Shown in pieces: positions 1 through 13,430 of a DNA stretch of 64,000 nt. Position numbers and translations under genes: made by a program. The DNA lies in the NCBI GenBank assembly GCA_026413225.1, contig CM048554.1, positions 48,021,963 through 48,085,962 of the forward strand, given 5' to 3'. Each line of letters starts with the position of its first letter. The stretch's first letter is position 1. This DNA comes from Otis tarda (Eukaryota; Chordata; Aves; Otidiformes; Otididae). The notes under the pieces were generated by a model. That model did no database searches, was not told the DNA's origin, and worked only from the letters and a program-made list of their open reading frames with translations.

Positions 1-3000
1 ACATCATCAGCCTGTGGAAGGCAGAAAGCCATCAGTAAAAAAGCTCTTTGTTTTGAGATTGAGTTTTTTCCCTTTTTAATGGGAAGACATTGGTCCAATC
101 AAGCTGTTTGGATTTGATGATCACAGTTGTTATGCTCTGTTTACTTGTCTGATTGTAATTTTTGAAGTCCACAGTCTGAATTACAGCATAACCAGTGTAT
201 TCACTACACAATGATAAAACGTAAAACTAGCATAGAGATCACACAAGGAATACAGAGGCACAGTATGGTTTTGTTGTTGCACAAATATCAGTGCTAAGCT
301 TATCTGCTGATAATGGGAAGGTGCAGTCATCTCTCACTAGAGAGACTGCATATCTGCAAGTTGCAGGTCCTTCCTGACAGGACAAGAAAAACTAATACCA
401 GCATTGAAAGTGCATTCATTCCCACAAATAACTAGGGGCTTTAAGCTGGCAGAATTAGCCTGTATTAAAGCTTTTAATTCACATTTTAACTTCTACAATC
501 CTACCTAGATTTTCTCTATTAACCATCCTGCTTAGGTGCCACTGACATCTAAGTATGTACATTGTTAACTTAAAAACGCCTGTCTTCTTTCCTGTTTTCC
601 GAGGTCAGAGTTTTCTACTAGGTCACCAGTACTGGATAGTCATAATTCTTAAGATCAGGTTCACTGTTTTTTATAGGTGCTACACACTCATAGCAACTTG
701 TGTCAGAGGCTTAGCAATATAAAGTCAGGTTTGTTGTGTACCAAGTGTTGAAAAATCAGAATTAAAACACAAATTATCAAGCAGCCATGAAAATATTGGT
801 CAAAATAACTTGTCAAGGGTAACAGAAAAAAAGATGGGACAGCACATGAAACAGTCCCCGATTTCCTCAAGAGGCAATTTTTTGTTTGAACAGTTAAAAT
901 TAACAGAAGTTGAACATTTCCCCCAATAATGTTATACGAGGAAGACAAGGTGCATTTACAAGCAGAGATTCCAGTAAACCTCAGAAGAGATCCAACCCTT
1001 CAATAAAAGATGTTTTGCCTTTCTTTACTGCAAAAGCTCTCAAAACTCTGGCAGCTCCTGTGGGGCCAGAGCCTTTGAAACTCCTCCTGGAACACGTCAG
1101 GAACAGCACCGCTGGAATCAGCAGAGGAGAAATCTGTGCAGAATTAAAAACTGATCCTTAGGGTAAGCAGGTTTTGTGGATTGTGTGTTACTTCTTTCAG
1201 TTGGCACATTTATACGTTGCCTTCTTTCTCCTAGAGAACCTGATCATTCAGAATTGGGGCACAGCAGAGCAGCTTGCTTTCCCTACCCACCCTAGAGATG
1301 GGCTCAGCAGAGACTCTGAGGAAACTCACTGTTTCTCTGCTATAATTACAGCAAGCACTCTTTTTTCCCTGTAGATGAACCTACAGCCTGCTGAACTGTG
1401 AGAAGCAAGTACTCCTGTAGCATTTTAAATGACTTGCAATTAACGGGCATCTCAAACAGCAGATCGTTTGGGAAAGCAGCCCTACTTTAGAGGAGCGCAA
1501 GTGGGCAACCGGTGACCAATGGCAAGGTCCTCCAAAGCTGGTAAAACAGTGTAGCTACTGACGGACAAAACTTTCGTTAGAAACCAGTGGGGAATTTGGC
1601 TGTGCGGCCTCAGGCACACAGTACTGCGTATAAACCATTTTGAGCACCACTGTATAGAAAATGCTACAAAACCAGATACTTTCTTCTCAAAAGAATAAAG
1701 CAGTACTCTCTGGCAGTCTAAGGTTAGAGACAGCAATTACAGGAGGAAGGCAATGCTAGCAGCACACGTACATGCACAAACACAGCAGGCTCAGACTGAA
1801 GTTCTTTCATTTTTTTCCACCCATACTGCCTTTCACTGAGAAGCAGCTTCTTTCACTGCCCATTTACCCAAGAGTAATCAAACTCTTCAGCTACCTGCAG
1901 TATTACCTTAAAGCCTGGGCCTACAAACCCCTGCCCCGACCTCTTCCAAGCCTTACTAGCCCTACATTTGCCTACTGTAAGGGATATTTGTCAATAACCA
2001 ACATCAAAAGCTTACAGGAAACAGCATTTCTCATTCGTATGCAGATGCCAAATGCTTTCCCAGATTTCTTCCCCGCTGCTCTCCACTTCTGATGCTACCT
2101 CATATTAACTCTTTGCTGAAGGGAGATCACAGCCATGACGTCGCTTACAGAACAGTTGCCGGAAGGAAAATGTGTAACTACTATGAGGACAGTATTTACG
2201 CCATCAACGCTGATTTACTCATGTTTGTGCCGGGTGTGCAAGGCTGGAAATTTACTTCTGTTCCTGAGCGGTTCTACAACAGCTACCCCCCAAATGCATG
2301 ATGAGAGGACAAGCTTCATAGCAGACTGCTGTCCTTCCCAACCGAAGGCTGGCAGCTTGGGCAGCATGGCTGCACTCAGTTTCCCTTATCTTCCCTGCTT
2401 TCCCAAATGCCTTACCCTCCCCAGTATTTCACTGGCCACTGAACTACTGAACTGTGCATTTCACTGTGCTGTGGACCCTTGCAATTGTACTGTACCAGTA
2501 CTACATGTACTGAACCATTCATATCTTTCCACTATCGTTGCCTGTTGCATCATATTTTCCATTTTAACTCAAACTTGTAACAGCTGAGAGCATTTTCTTC
2601 ATATCTGGCTGCCCATAATACAACACAATGGTTCCGTAAAACACTAGTCTTCCCTCCAGTCTTTTGTATTATTGAAGTCTGCATATGAATAAAACAGAAC
2701 TCCATTCTGGACCTGAACTACACCCTCATGAAGGGAGATATCTTTTGTATTGGCATAATCATGATCAGAATCTCATACACTTTGTACAGTGCAATAATCA
2801 AACCTGATAAAATCAGGACAGCCAACCGGCCATACTTATCTCATGCTCCAGCATCCACTCTTCCTTACATAAATATCTCAAATTCCCTTTTCAAGTCTTT
2901 ATCTGCTTCAAAGCAGCAAGCTTCAAATCATGCTCTTTCAGATGCAAAAATCAAAGAACAGAAATATTGTTCATCTATTGCACTACAGGTCTGTAACTAG

Positions 3001-3501
3001 TACGATGAAACAACCACCTTAAATACGTATCCTGTAAAATTCTGGTTTTTGGGAAGCAGTCAAAAAAGTTTAACAGTTTGAAAAGGAAGAGGAAGAAACC
3101 TTAAATTCCACTTCAGGTTCAGTCTCAAGGTCTGCTGCCCCTTTTGTCCACCCACACACATCTCAGCACGAAAGCAAAACAGGCAAGGGAAACTCAGCAG
3201 CTACATGCTTCCACCTCACACCTGTCAGTGCATTTACTAACAGACCAACAGGAGCCCAAAAAGCAGATGGCCAGCTGCACTGCCCTGAAAGGACAACCTT
3301 CTGATGCCATCACTGGAAAACAGAAGCATCCATCCACTTGGCAGCTTCAAGAGACATCAGGAGGTGCTTGGCAGTGCCACAGATCTCTGCCTCACAGGTA
3401 CTGCTGTCCCTGTACTTTTAAACACAAGCGGAGAAGCTTGCATTGATTTGTCTATTGTAGTTTTCACAAGAGGTGTGCTGTCTTCTCTTATACCAGCGAG
3501 A

Positions 3502-3676
3502 AAACAACAACAACAACAACCTAACCCATCTGTCTCTCCCTTTTTCCTGTTGTTGTGGTTTTTTTGGGTTTTTTTTTTTGTTTGGTTCGTTGTTTTGTTT
3601 GGGGTTTTTTTGTTGTTGGTGGTTTTTTGTGGTTTTTTTTTGTTTGTTTTAGGTTTTTGTTTGTTTGTTTGTTTTC
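3502..3676. repeat. Short (AAC)n and a T/G-rich low-complexity tract
   Basis: An AAC run at 3502-3520 is followed, about 20 bases later, by 135 bases made almost only of T and G (3541-3676), ending in (TTTG)n and TTTTCCAG. The hydrophobic reading frames across it are an effect of the TTT and TTG codons. Confidence 0.85.
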
Positions 3677-5018
3677 CAGAAAGCTCCCCTCATGGTCAGA
3701 CCGTATATTGCAGTGCCATCCCCAGCCTGTACCGGGGACGCCTTGGAAACACCTACACCACTGCAGGCAGCATGGGGAAAAAACAGGAGGAGCTTAGAAG
3801 AGTACAGTACAGTTACAGGGAGATGACCTCTTTGGGATCGTGGAGACACAGTGGAATGGTTCACACAAATGAAGCCCTGCAATGGATGGATACAGGAAGG
3901 GCAGACTGGGAGAGTGAGGAAGGGGACTTGCCCTTTATTTGAGATTGCAGCTGGACGTATGGAGTTCTGCCTGGGGATTGTTCAGGAGGCAGTCAAGAAC
4001 TTACGGGTTATGCTTAGTGGGTAGACCAACACAAGTGCCATTGGAGTGAGTAACTAATAATACCTTTGCATTTTAGCAAAACTTTAAGCTCAAGTTAAGA
4101 CTGATGCTCTTTTGAGAGACAGGTCCCTCCCTGCATAAAGTCTAAATACGTAAGAGGGACAAAGCAGGAAAAATAGGTTATGGAAGGTAACGCCACAGGT
4201 TAACACCTCAGCTGGGTACAGGACTCACTACAAGGCACCAGCAACTGGATTCCCATGCCTCTTCCAGACAGCTTCTTGCACAGCTTCCTGTCACTTAAGT
4301 TTGTAATATACATGAAGCTTCAAAGCAGTATCAGACATTATTTTCTCCACATGAGCTGGTCAGAAAAGCATAATAAGCCAAAGGTGGCACATAGCTAGGT
4401 CTTTTCCCTTCAGCTGCCCACAGTTAGTGTGGCACCTACATGATGCAGTGGCTTGCTCAAAGTAATTTGCCCATTTGGTAATTTCTCTGATTTTCACAGG
4501 AGGTTGCTAACTTTACGTGGAATAAGGCTCCCTTCCAGAAAAGTGCTCATTTTCCCCTCTCACATTCTGTTGCTATTACCTCACTATTAACCTGCAGTCA
4601 ACTTATTTTCAAGGAGTGTGAGAAAGCCAATTCCTGGAAATTTTAGTTTTACTATAGTTAATTCCTGATAAAATTGATTTTAGAATTTTCCCACTCACGT
4701 GAAGAAAGGCTTTTATGAAGAAAGAATAAGCAGAATAAAAAATATTGAAAACAAAAGGTAATTAAAAGTGTATCAAGAAATCAAAGCCTATCTTCATCTT
4801 TGCAATACAGGAACTCACCTTCCTCTCCCCTCCCTCTGCGTTTAAATGCACCAAATTGAATGAGAAGCTTAAAGTCAAACAAATGTTTAATGAATAAGTA
4901 GTTTAAGGAATTACAGCTTATAACTTCCTTCTCTAAAAGCAAAAGGGCAGAACAATGCAAGTTGAGTATCTTATCCAGTTCTTTGTTTCTTAGGAAATTC
5001 TCTCTGTGGAAGGAAGGA

Positions 5019-5134
5019 AAAAAAAAGAAAAAAAACCAAAACAAACAAAAAACCCAAAACAAACAAACAAAAAACCCCACACAAACAAACAAAAAAAACC
5101 CCCACAAACCTCAAACACCCACAACAAAACAAAC
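5019..5134. repeat. A/C-rich low-complexity tract with (AAAC)n
   Basis: About 115 bases consist almost only of A and C, with AAAC units. It looks like the complement of the T/G tract at 3541-3676. It could be a decayed A-rich retroposon tail, but no body is recognisable beside it. Confidence 0.8.
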
Positions 5135-8100
5135 CAGGATGAAGCTGCCAGTGTGGGATGGCAAACCTCAGAACAGCGACAGGCCCAGAAATGAAGGTTT
5201 ATGCAAGGAAGTGAGAGAAAGATAGGAGGAAGGAACCGGTGCATTATAGGAAAGAGAACTGTAAATAGGAGCATGGCCACATCAGATTTAAGGTGCCCTT
5301 CTGTGAATCATTCTCAGCAGATCCTATGTTATCTCCAACAACACAAAAATCATTGCCAAACCTGTGTGTTTGATGTAAAAAGGAAACACTCTGTCCAGGC
5401 CCACACACGCAAAGTGTCACGGTAGATCTGAACATTAGGAGGTAGGATTCCACTCATTTGCTCTCTGAGTATGAAAGGTGCGACAGATTTTGAGAAAGGA
5501 AAATTAAAATAGGGCTGATTCAAAATTGGAGCAAGTATGCTACACTTTTACAAAAATTCTATTAAAAGTACAAACTGTCAATAAGTGATACAACTATAAT
5601 AAATAAGCCTACGGTTTTCAGAATTCACTTAATGAACTGCCTAGAAGCTCTGAGCCTGGTTAATGTCTTCATGGAGCAGGATGATCCAAAAACCCTGGGA
5701 TTATTTTCCATGTTTTGGTAGTAAGTCTTAATTTTACCAGAAAATAGTGCTCAAAAAAAAACCTCATTCAAGTTCAATTTCAGAGACAGAAATTAATTCT
5801 TTATCTTAAGTCTGATTTTCTCTCCTTCTATTTGGCCTTTGAACACTTGGAAGATGTTACCAGTCTCTAGCTCCCTCTTACTTTGTAGTGAAAATCCCTC
5901 AGGATCTTTCCATTACCACTGAAGAACCACCGAACCATGACTATGAATCATCCCACTCACCCGCGCTTATCAAGCAACCCACTTTAAGATGGTAGCAGGG
6001 GAGAGGGCAAGGTTTGCCTATTATCTGACCAGAAGAATTTACTTCCATGCTACCTGGTACAGTTACTGGTTTGATTTCAAAGAAAAAAAAAAGGAAAAAA
6101 AAAATTCCACATTTGTGTTTATGTGAGTAAGAACAGTCAGGCTTTAATATCTCAACTATTTCATTCTTTACCATAAGGCACTTAGGATTTTAGACTCTAC
6201 TGGCTGTCAAAACCCTTTGGTTAGAAGAATAAATTTTCTATTTTCCCTCCAGGCAAGAGTGCCTATTAGTAAGTTACTTGTCTCCCTCCACATTTTTCAC
6301 ACCAGTTGCAGCCAGAGTTGCTGTACTGGGGATAAAAGTTACTGACATTTTCACATACATTCCATACTTTCTCAGGAGATCAGAATTTCTTCCATCAGGC
6401 TGCTGCTTATAATAGGATATGTCTTCAGATAGCAACTCAAGTTCAGATCTAGAACATTTCAGAGCTTTCAGGTACAAGAAATAAACCACATAGGAGCATC
6501 TACATCCTCCAGACCATCGCTTACCATTTTTATAAGGTGACAAATCTTTCTTTAGAATACATAAACAGCCAAAGGCATTAAAACTCACCAATCTGGCAAG
6601 CACAAGTAATCCTTATTCATTCCCAAGATGTCACAAGATAGCTTATCTGAGTGGTTAGGGACATCTCATGATTCATAAACCACTCACATATTACAGCTGT
6701 TTTGTATTTTGTAACCTACAGCAGGACTGAGTCCAATAGCAATCAGACAGTAAAATAACTATTTCCTTTTTGAAGCTGCTGCAAAAGTGAAAGGTGCTTA
6801 GAAGATGCTTCAGATCCTCTATCATATTCCACATATTAGATGAGTGCCACAATGTGTTATGTGACTGGATGTGCTATTTTGCTATTTTTTGCCATGGCTA
6901 TCTAGCTGAATTTTTCTTAGAAATGGACTTATAAATACACATTGTGCTCATGTAAACCCAAATCCTTGTCTGAGATTTCTATCCTTCACATAGAGCTGAT
7001 GTTTAGGGAAAGGCTTCCCAAGACTGCAGAGAGAAAAAAAGATCTGTCATGCTACTTGTGCACTATAGGTATTCAGGCAGTTTCACAGGTGGGAGTCCAG
7101 AATAAAATTCCAACAAGACAAATCATGCTCTTCTAGATTATACTTGTGTGCCTCAGTAATTTAAGAATAAAATTATAAACTGAACCCCCAGAATTGCTGT
7201 ACTGCATATCAAAATGTAATGTATTTTGCAGATTCTTAAAGGTTTTTTTCATAGGGAACAAAACACTCAATATATTACCCCCGATTCACCTGTCTGAAAT
7301 GTTCCTTTTTCCTTTTATGCTCCTTTGCCCTTTCAGTCCATGTTCCAGATGCATCAGGCAATTCCCTCTCAAACATTAACTTGAGTTAATGATGTTCCTT
7401 CAGAATTCAAAACAAGCTGGTTACACATGCTCAAAGTTTGAAAAAGTAGCATGTTTCAATGTTTTAAATCTACTTATAAGAAGAAATGTTAGAAATGGCC
7501 TAAGGAAAGCAAAATTCAGCACTAATAAGCATGTGATATGAAAAACATCAGGTGAAAAAGAGAGATACCCGCAGCTGGGATACTTATTTATTTTCCTTAT
7601 TACTATGAAATAATTCAATGAAGCACTGTGCAACAAAGAGAAAAAAAAGGCAATTATCTATAACATTACTGTAGTGTGAGCTTCTCCTTCACATGCTCAA
7701 AAAAACCAAACCATTAACACTTTATAGCTTTCATCTCGTCTCCTGTCAAACTGAACTATTTTTTCCTCTATTTGCATTTACAGTCCTTTCAAAAGTTGTC
7801 CAGTGTCTTGGAAAGTAAGGTTAAGCTCTGCAGGAGACAACAGATTGTAAGAGCTTGAGAATTAAAAACTTTCACAAAAATCTCACTTCAAAAATTATCC
7901 TGATTAGATTTGCATGATACTGACAGTGATTTGGAGTAAAACCTCCTGGCACTGTTCTAGCAGTTAAGTTCTAGTATGTTCTGAGGTAAGGCCATGCCCG
8001 AGATCCATTAGGCTGAAGTACAGCCTGAAATTTTTGAAGTCATTAAGGCAAGATGAAACACCACAGAGCATTTCATCAGATACATATATGCGATATAGCT

Positions 8101-8962
8101 CTAGATTTTTTATCTTCTTTTTTTTTTCCCCCCAGACCGAAAGTACATGAGCAATTTACCCTTGCCAGGCTGAGAGAGTTGGGGCTGTTCATAGCCATAA
8201 TTTTCATCTACCTTTAATCTGATCATATACACTTTAAATAACAATAAAAATAATATTGCTTACTCACTTTTGCATAGTAAGAAATAACACGTCACACAGA
8301 GTTAGTTTACGTTTCCCCAGAGCAGCCCAGGAAACAAAAGTACTACCACATTAACATGCTCACAAGAACCATTTTATTTCTTCTATAAACACTGCTTTGA
8401 AGTGTGTTGTGGTGAGATGATGACTAACCCCATACGAACGGGGCACTCCTCATATAGCCCTAGTCATTAGCACTGGTACTGTGAACCTGAAAAAGCCTTC
8501 CAGTCCATCTTAGCCTGGAGACAATGATTTTTGTAGGAGTTCACTATTTACGTACCTGTCACCTACAGCCTACCCTTTTGCTGGCTTTGACACCGTTGTT
8601 TTATGTTTCCATAGAAGCAATCCTTAAAAAATCTGCAGGCCTTGGACGTCCTTATCTGAAGAGGAGGCAACTTTTCAGAGCTACAGTTCAGAGTTTGGAG
8701 CTTGCTATGCTGTGAAGTCTGTCAGCACTGAGCACATCTCTCCAGCGTGCCCTCTCTGTACTGAATATCAATGACACAGCTCTGGACAGGCCAGATGCTT
8801 CAGCTCGTTGGTGGGTCTGAAGGTGCCACTGTGACCTGGTGCAGTCCCATGCCTACTGATAAGAGATGCCGATTCGCTTCACTGAAAAATGCATCCCTTA
8901 GGACTCAACTGTCGGAAGGATTGTTTATATAGCCAAAAAGCCTAAAACAATGTAGTCTACCT

Positions 8963-9081
8963 ATTTTTTTTTTTTTAATTATAAGGATTTTGGGGGTGTG
9001 GTAGAGGTTTTTTGTTGGTGAGGTTTGGTTTTTTTCCCCCAGGGGTGGTGGTGTGTTTTTGGTTGTTTTTTTTTTTTTTTT
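8963..9081. repeat. T/G-rich low-complexity tract
   Basis: Poly(T) at both ends (8963-8976, 9065-9081) encloses a G/T-rich segment. It has the same texture as 3541-3676. No element body is recognised. Confidence 0.8.
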
Positions 9082-12000
9082 ACAGTTTTACTCACTCTCT
9101 ACTCTTCACAAGAAAAAATGGGGTATTCTCACTTTTAGAGATAACCAGGCCAAACCCTTCCCTAGTATCTAAACCCTCCTTCTAACCTTCAGAGAAACAC
9201 TGTCCAGATTTTCTGCTGGCCTTTCCTCTTTGCTGAAATTTGGTGTAGTGGAGAAACACACCCATGACACTTCTGATGGCTCATTCTAACGGAGAACGCA
9301 TCCAAGAAAAATAACACTCAGAAATCCCAAACAGTTGCTTAACAATTATAGCAATAACACACCAGCTCTTCAAATATCATGACTAGCTGCAAACAAGAAG
9401 TAAAAAAGCACAGCAGAGAGGGGCGATGGAATAGATCTGGAAAGATTGTCTCTACTTATTAAAAAGAATTTTAAAGAAAAAAATGCAGGTCTTTAAATTA
9501 GGAATTGATGGCTTGAGTAGCGTTGCTGGTGGCTAAGACAGACGAGAGTGAAAAGCAAAACAAAACTATCAGCCATATGGAAGGCATGCCAGCCACAACC
9601 TCAGTGGCTAGGAAGAAGTCTGTGGCACCTCGGTGATTTTCGTCACCTTGCCAGGGTGACAAAGAGCAGGCATCCAAGAGACCACTTCTGCAAGGCAAGG
9701 TTTCTTTTTCCTTTCCCAGCATGTCCCCAAATCAAAACATCACATTTGCAAAAATCATGAATACAGAAAAAGTTGTTTGGGGTCTGAGATCTCACAGGCC
9801 TTTGTGCACAGCCCCTGAATGACATCCTCAGTAAGCCTAGCCAGCACTTGGCACACGGCTGGCCCTCGGTTTCAGGCCACCAACCTCCAGCAAAACCAAT
9901 TTCAACGTGTCCCTACCCCACCACAGGGATACACGTGCCTCTCACAATTAGATAAATGTTTGCTAAGTACCCACACAGCATGGCCACATCCATTTGCTCT
10001 AACTGCATTATGAGAGGATAATCATGCCTCAGGAACATCATCAAACATGATGCTGCAGTGCATCTGTATTTTGTTCAGGTATTTTGACAACAATAGTCCC
10101 GTTGTTTTCACCAGTTCCCGGCCATCATTGTTCACAAGAGGCTCTGAACACTTCCTACCCTGCTTGAGGGTCACTGAAGCAGACTACTCCTCTGCCAGGT
10201 TACAAAGGAGCAAAACTGACCCGTGTGTCATGAAACCAGCCACCAAGATTTTCTGGTAGTTCAGAGATGTTCACATTACTAGGGCAGATTCTTGTTCCTT
10301 TCAACAAGAGTGCTGTAAATAAAACTACCTAATTATGTTTTCAAATGTACTTAATGTTATCCTCTTTCCTGCTTTCATGTCTAATGAGAAAGAAGCTACT
10401 CACAGACAAAGCTGAGCCAAGCTGAGACAGCTACTCCACGCTCCTGGCATCTGTGTCTACCTTAATCAGAGAAAACAGTCAAAGTGCTGCAGGACCACAT
10501 GATGCTTGCATTGCACAAGATCAATGAAGATGAGTGGTTCTGGTCTCTGGTCTGTTTTGATTAATGAACTCAGTGGCTGAAAAATTATTACAGTAGGTGA
10601 GCATGTGTTTCCTTGAGGTTGACCTTTTAACTTCCACTTTTATTCTTTTTCCATGATCCCTCTCACTATCTGGTCTAATTATAGCGTTCACAGGGGAATT
10701 TATGATTTAGTTTAGCTTTCAAACATGTGACTTTTCCTCAGTGAACTTCATACTTTGGATAAGTCAAACCCTGTAGTTCCAGGAAGTTCTACCCAACAAG
10801 GAGAATTTAGTGTGAAAAGGGACCAAAGGTTCGGGATCTTTCAGTGCAACTGAGAACACTCACAAAAGACTCCCGAAATGATAGATTTTGCTCAGTTTCT
10901 CAAAATCCAGATAGGCAAGCATCCATCAGTATTATGGTGTTAAAAATGGAAAATACAAAGCATTTTTAGAACTGTTCATCCCTATTCCACCTGCAAGCGG
11001 ATTGCTGACACAGTGCCCAGATACAAAAACTGCAAATGAAAGTCCTCTGGTTTCTGCTGTTGCTTAGAAAAAATAAACCATACGCAACCCAACCTGACAG
11101 CTTCACTGAACAAAATATACGAGAACTGTTATTTCGAGGCATATGTCTCCACAGGAAAGAAACTAAAAATTGGAATAGCTTTTTTTTTCCACAGGTATTA
11201 AAAAAGGAAAATGTGTCTTTCCACAGGCCCAGACACTGGTTTTAAATCTGGTTTTATGTAACATCAGCCTCTCTGAAAGATCTGTCTGTAGACATATTCC
11301 CTATTAATTAGCAATTTAGTGGCCATCTGTGAAAAGGGATAAGCAAATATGTTTTGATTCACTTAAAATGAAGCTGAGGAGTTAATTGCTTTTACTTCCA
11401 GTAGTAACACTCATACTTCTCTCTATATATACACATACACTCAGTAAGTGAGGCAAAACAATGCATGCCAGTTCATCGACAGATCTGAAGACAGTTTGCT
11501 TTACAAAGCTATTTAAAAAAATAAAAACAAAAAAAAAGCCAGCTACACAGTAATATGAATTGCATATCTTACCAGAAGCATCAAGCCTCCACAGAACAGA
11601 AATCCTCAAGACCAGCCACTGGATACATCATCTTTATTTCAAAATAACTTGTTCTTCCCAAACAGATGTGCTTTATTTGAGGATGAAAATCAAGAGCCTT
11701 TTTCACCTACTCACATCCCCTTTCAGTGAGGCTGACCAATGAACCGTACATCCCCAGGGCTATATGATGACTATGCTACAGTCCTTCACCAGCCTAATTA
11801 GGGGTTGGACCTGCCCATGTCAGAATAACCAACAGTAAAACACTTTCTCCCTGAAAACTGCAGCCACAATGAGGTCAGTAGGACAGCATGTGCAGTCATT
11901 GCATCTGAGAGCCATAAACACCTTCCCACAGAAGCTGGCCCGAAAGCAGAGACCAGGGCCCCTGAGACCAAGGCAGGTTTTCTTACACTTTGCCCCAAGC

Positions 12001-12879
12001 ATAAAACCAACCAATCCAGCCAGCCCCACAGGCTCAATACTCACATGCAGCTTATTCACCTCAATAATCTCTGCCCAGTGTCTATGCACTGCTAGCATGA
12101 TGTACTCACCCTTCCTTCTATAAGCTCGCATACCTTAAACTTTTTACTAGGCCAACATTTGCACTCAGCTCCCAATGGTCCAGGGTAGCTTCATTAACAT
12201 ATGTCTACATTTTTAATTAAAAATTGCCTGGTTTTACTATTGAACATTTACTATTTACAAAACAAAAGACTCAATATAAAAAGGAAAATGGAAGTGGCCT
12301 TACCTACTTTTTTAAACAGCTTATCTGACATTATAGCAAAGTACCATTACTAGTGGTCAGCAAGTCTACAAAGAGTTAATGTAACGCACATGTATTTCTG
12401 CCACAGAATCAGCTTTATAGAGGGAGTAAGCAGTGAGCAGAAGGGGATCTATCAGTGGCTGAGCTGCAGAGAAAACTAGATTTTGTCTTACAGAAGATGG
12501 AACATAATTACAGAGTATTAATTCCATCTCTCTGTCCATAAGCATACTAAACACACATGGAAGGACACCAGTTATGAACTGCTTACACTTTCAAATACCT
12601 GTAATATTCTGAGCCCTTCTGAAGCAAACATCCTCTTTGGATGTCACTATGGTCCTGTACTGACTGTACCACAAGCCTTTCAATCAGTTTGCCAGTGGAG
12701 AAGACAGCAATACACATCTTAAAATCACTTGTTTACACAGTAACTCCTCTCCTGAAACAGAGAGGCTCAAAAGACAACACTCCAAAACCAAAGAAAAAAG
12801 TACTGCTGCTATTCACAACTTTCCTCCCCAGAAACTATTCAACATACTCAGCCAGTAAATCAAGTAAACCAGAACAAAA

Positions 12880-13281
12880 CTAAAAAGAAAAGAAGGCAAA
12901 ACTCATGGGCTGAGATTAAAATAGAAGTTAAAGAGAACAACAGAAGAAAAGGAAACAGATGGAAAACAAACAAAGAAAAAAAAAAAAAAAAAACAGAAAA
13001 TGCTTCAGCAGGCAACTTACAGTACAACAGCTCATGGTGGATCCTGATACCCAGCTCCCTCCCAAGCAGCAGGAGCCTCTCCTCGGCACTGTTCCCACTT
13101 TATACTCTGAGCACCCATGGGGTGGAACGGCCCTTTGGCCAATTTGGGTAAACTATCCCAGCTGTTGGCTAATGAGTAACCTGTCCCAGCTGTGTCACCC
13201 AGCCACAGGTGCCACCAGCTTCAGATCCTCTCCCAGCTCAGGTGAAAATTAACTCCATCCTAGGAGTTAACTACTAGGACA
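12880..13281 (-). mobile_element. Older ERVL-like LTR remnant
   Basis: This matches a common bird LTR pattern from memory. On the minus strand it reads from a CA/TG-type end at 13281 through a U3 with GGCCAAAGGG (complement of 13129-13138), a TATA-like GTATAAAG (complement of 13098-13105), a T-rich segment (complement of 12978-12991) and a U5-like segment with CTCAGCCCATGAGTTTTGCC (complement of 12897-12916). The left border is unclear and the copy is more diverged than the two full solo LTRs, so it is probably older. No retroviral genes are present. Confidence 0.65.
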
Positions 13282-13339
13282 ATCAATCACAGAGAAAAAA
13301 ACCCACATGCTCTCTTTTTCCTTTTTTAAGCATCAGAAT

Positions 13340-13430
13340 ACATGTACACTCTCTCTCTGTGTATGTATACACATATGCTATGTACATACATATGTATGCG
13401 CATACATATGTATGCGCATACATATATAAT
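13340..13430. repeat. AT-rich palindromic microsatellite
   Basis: After a (CT)/(GT) stretch, the 16-bp unit CATACATATGTATGCG occurs twice (13385-13400, 13401-13416) and then in part (13417-13426). The unit contains CATACATATGTATG, which is its own reverse complement, so the array can form cruciforms. Confidence 0.85.

Noticed and set aside
910-1161. Plus-strand open frame of 83 codons
   Set aside because: Its length is within chance and no family is recognised.
3304-3942. Long plus-strand open frame of 212 codons
   Set aside because: Its middle third is the T/G-rich low-complexity tract, which yields runs of Phe, Val, Leu and Gly; the flanks match nothing known.
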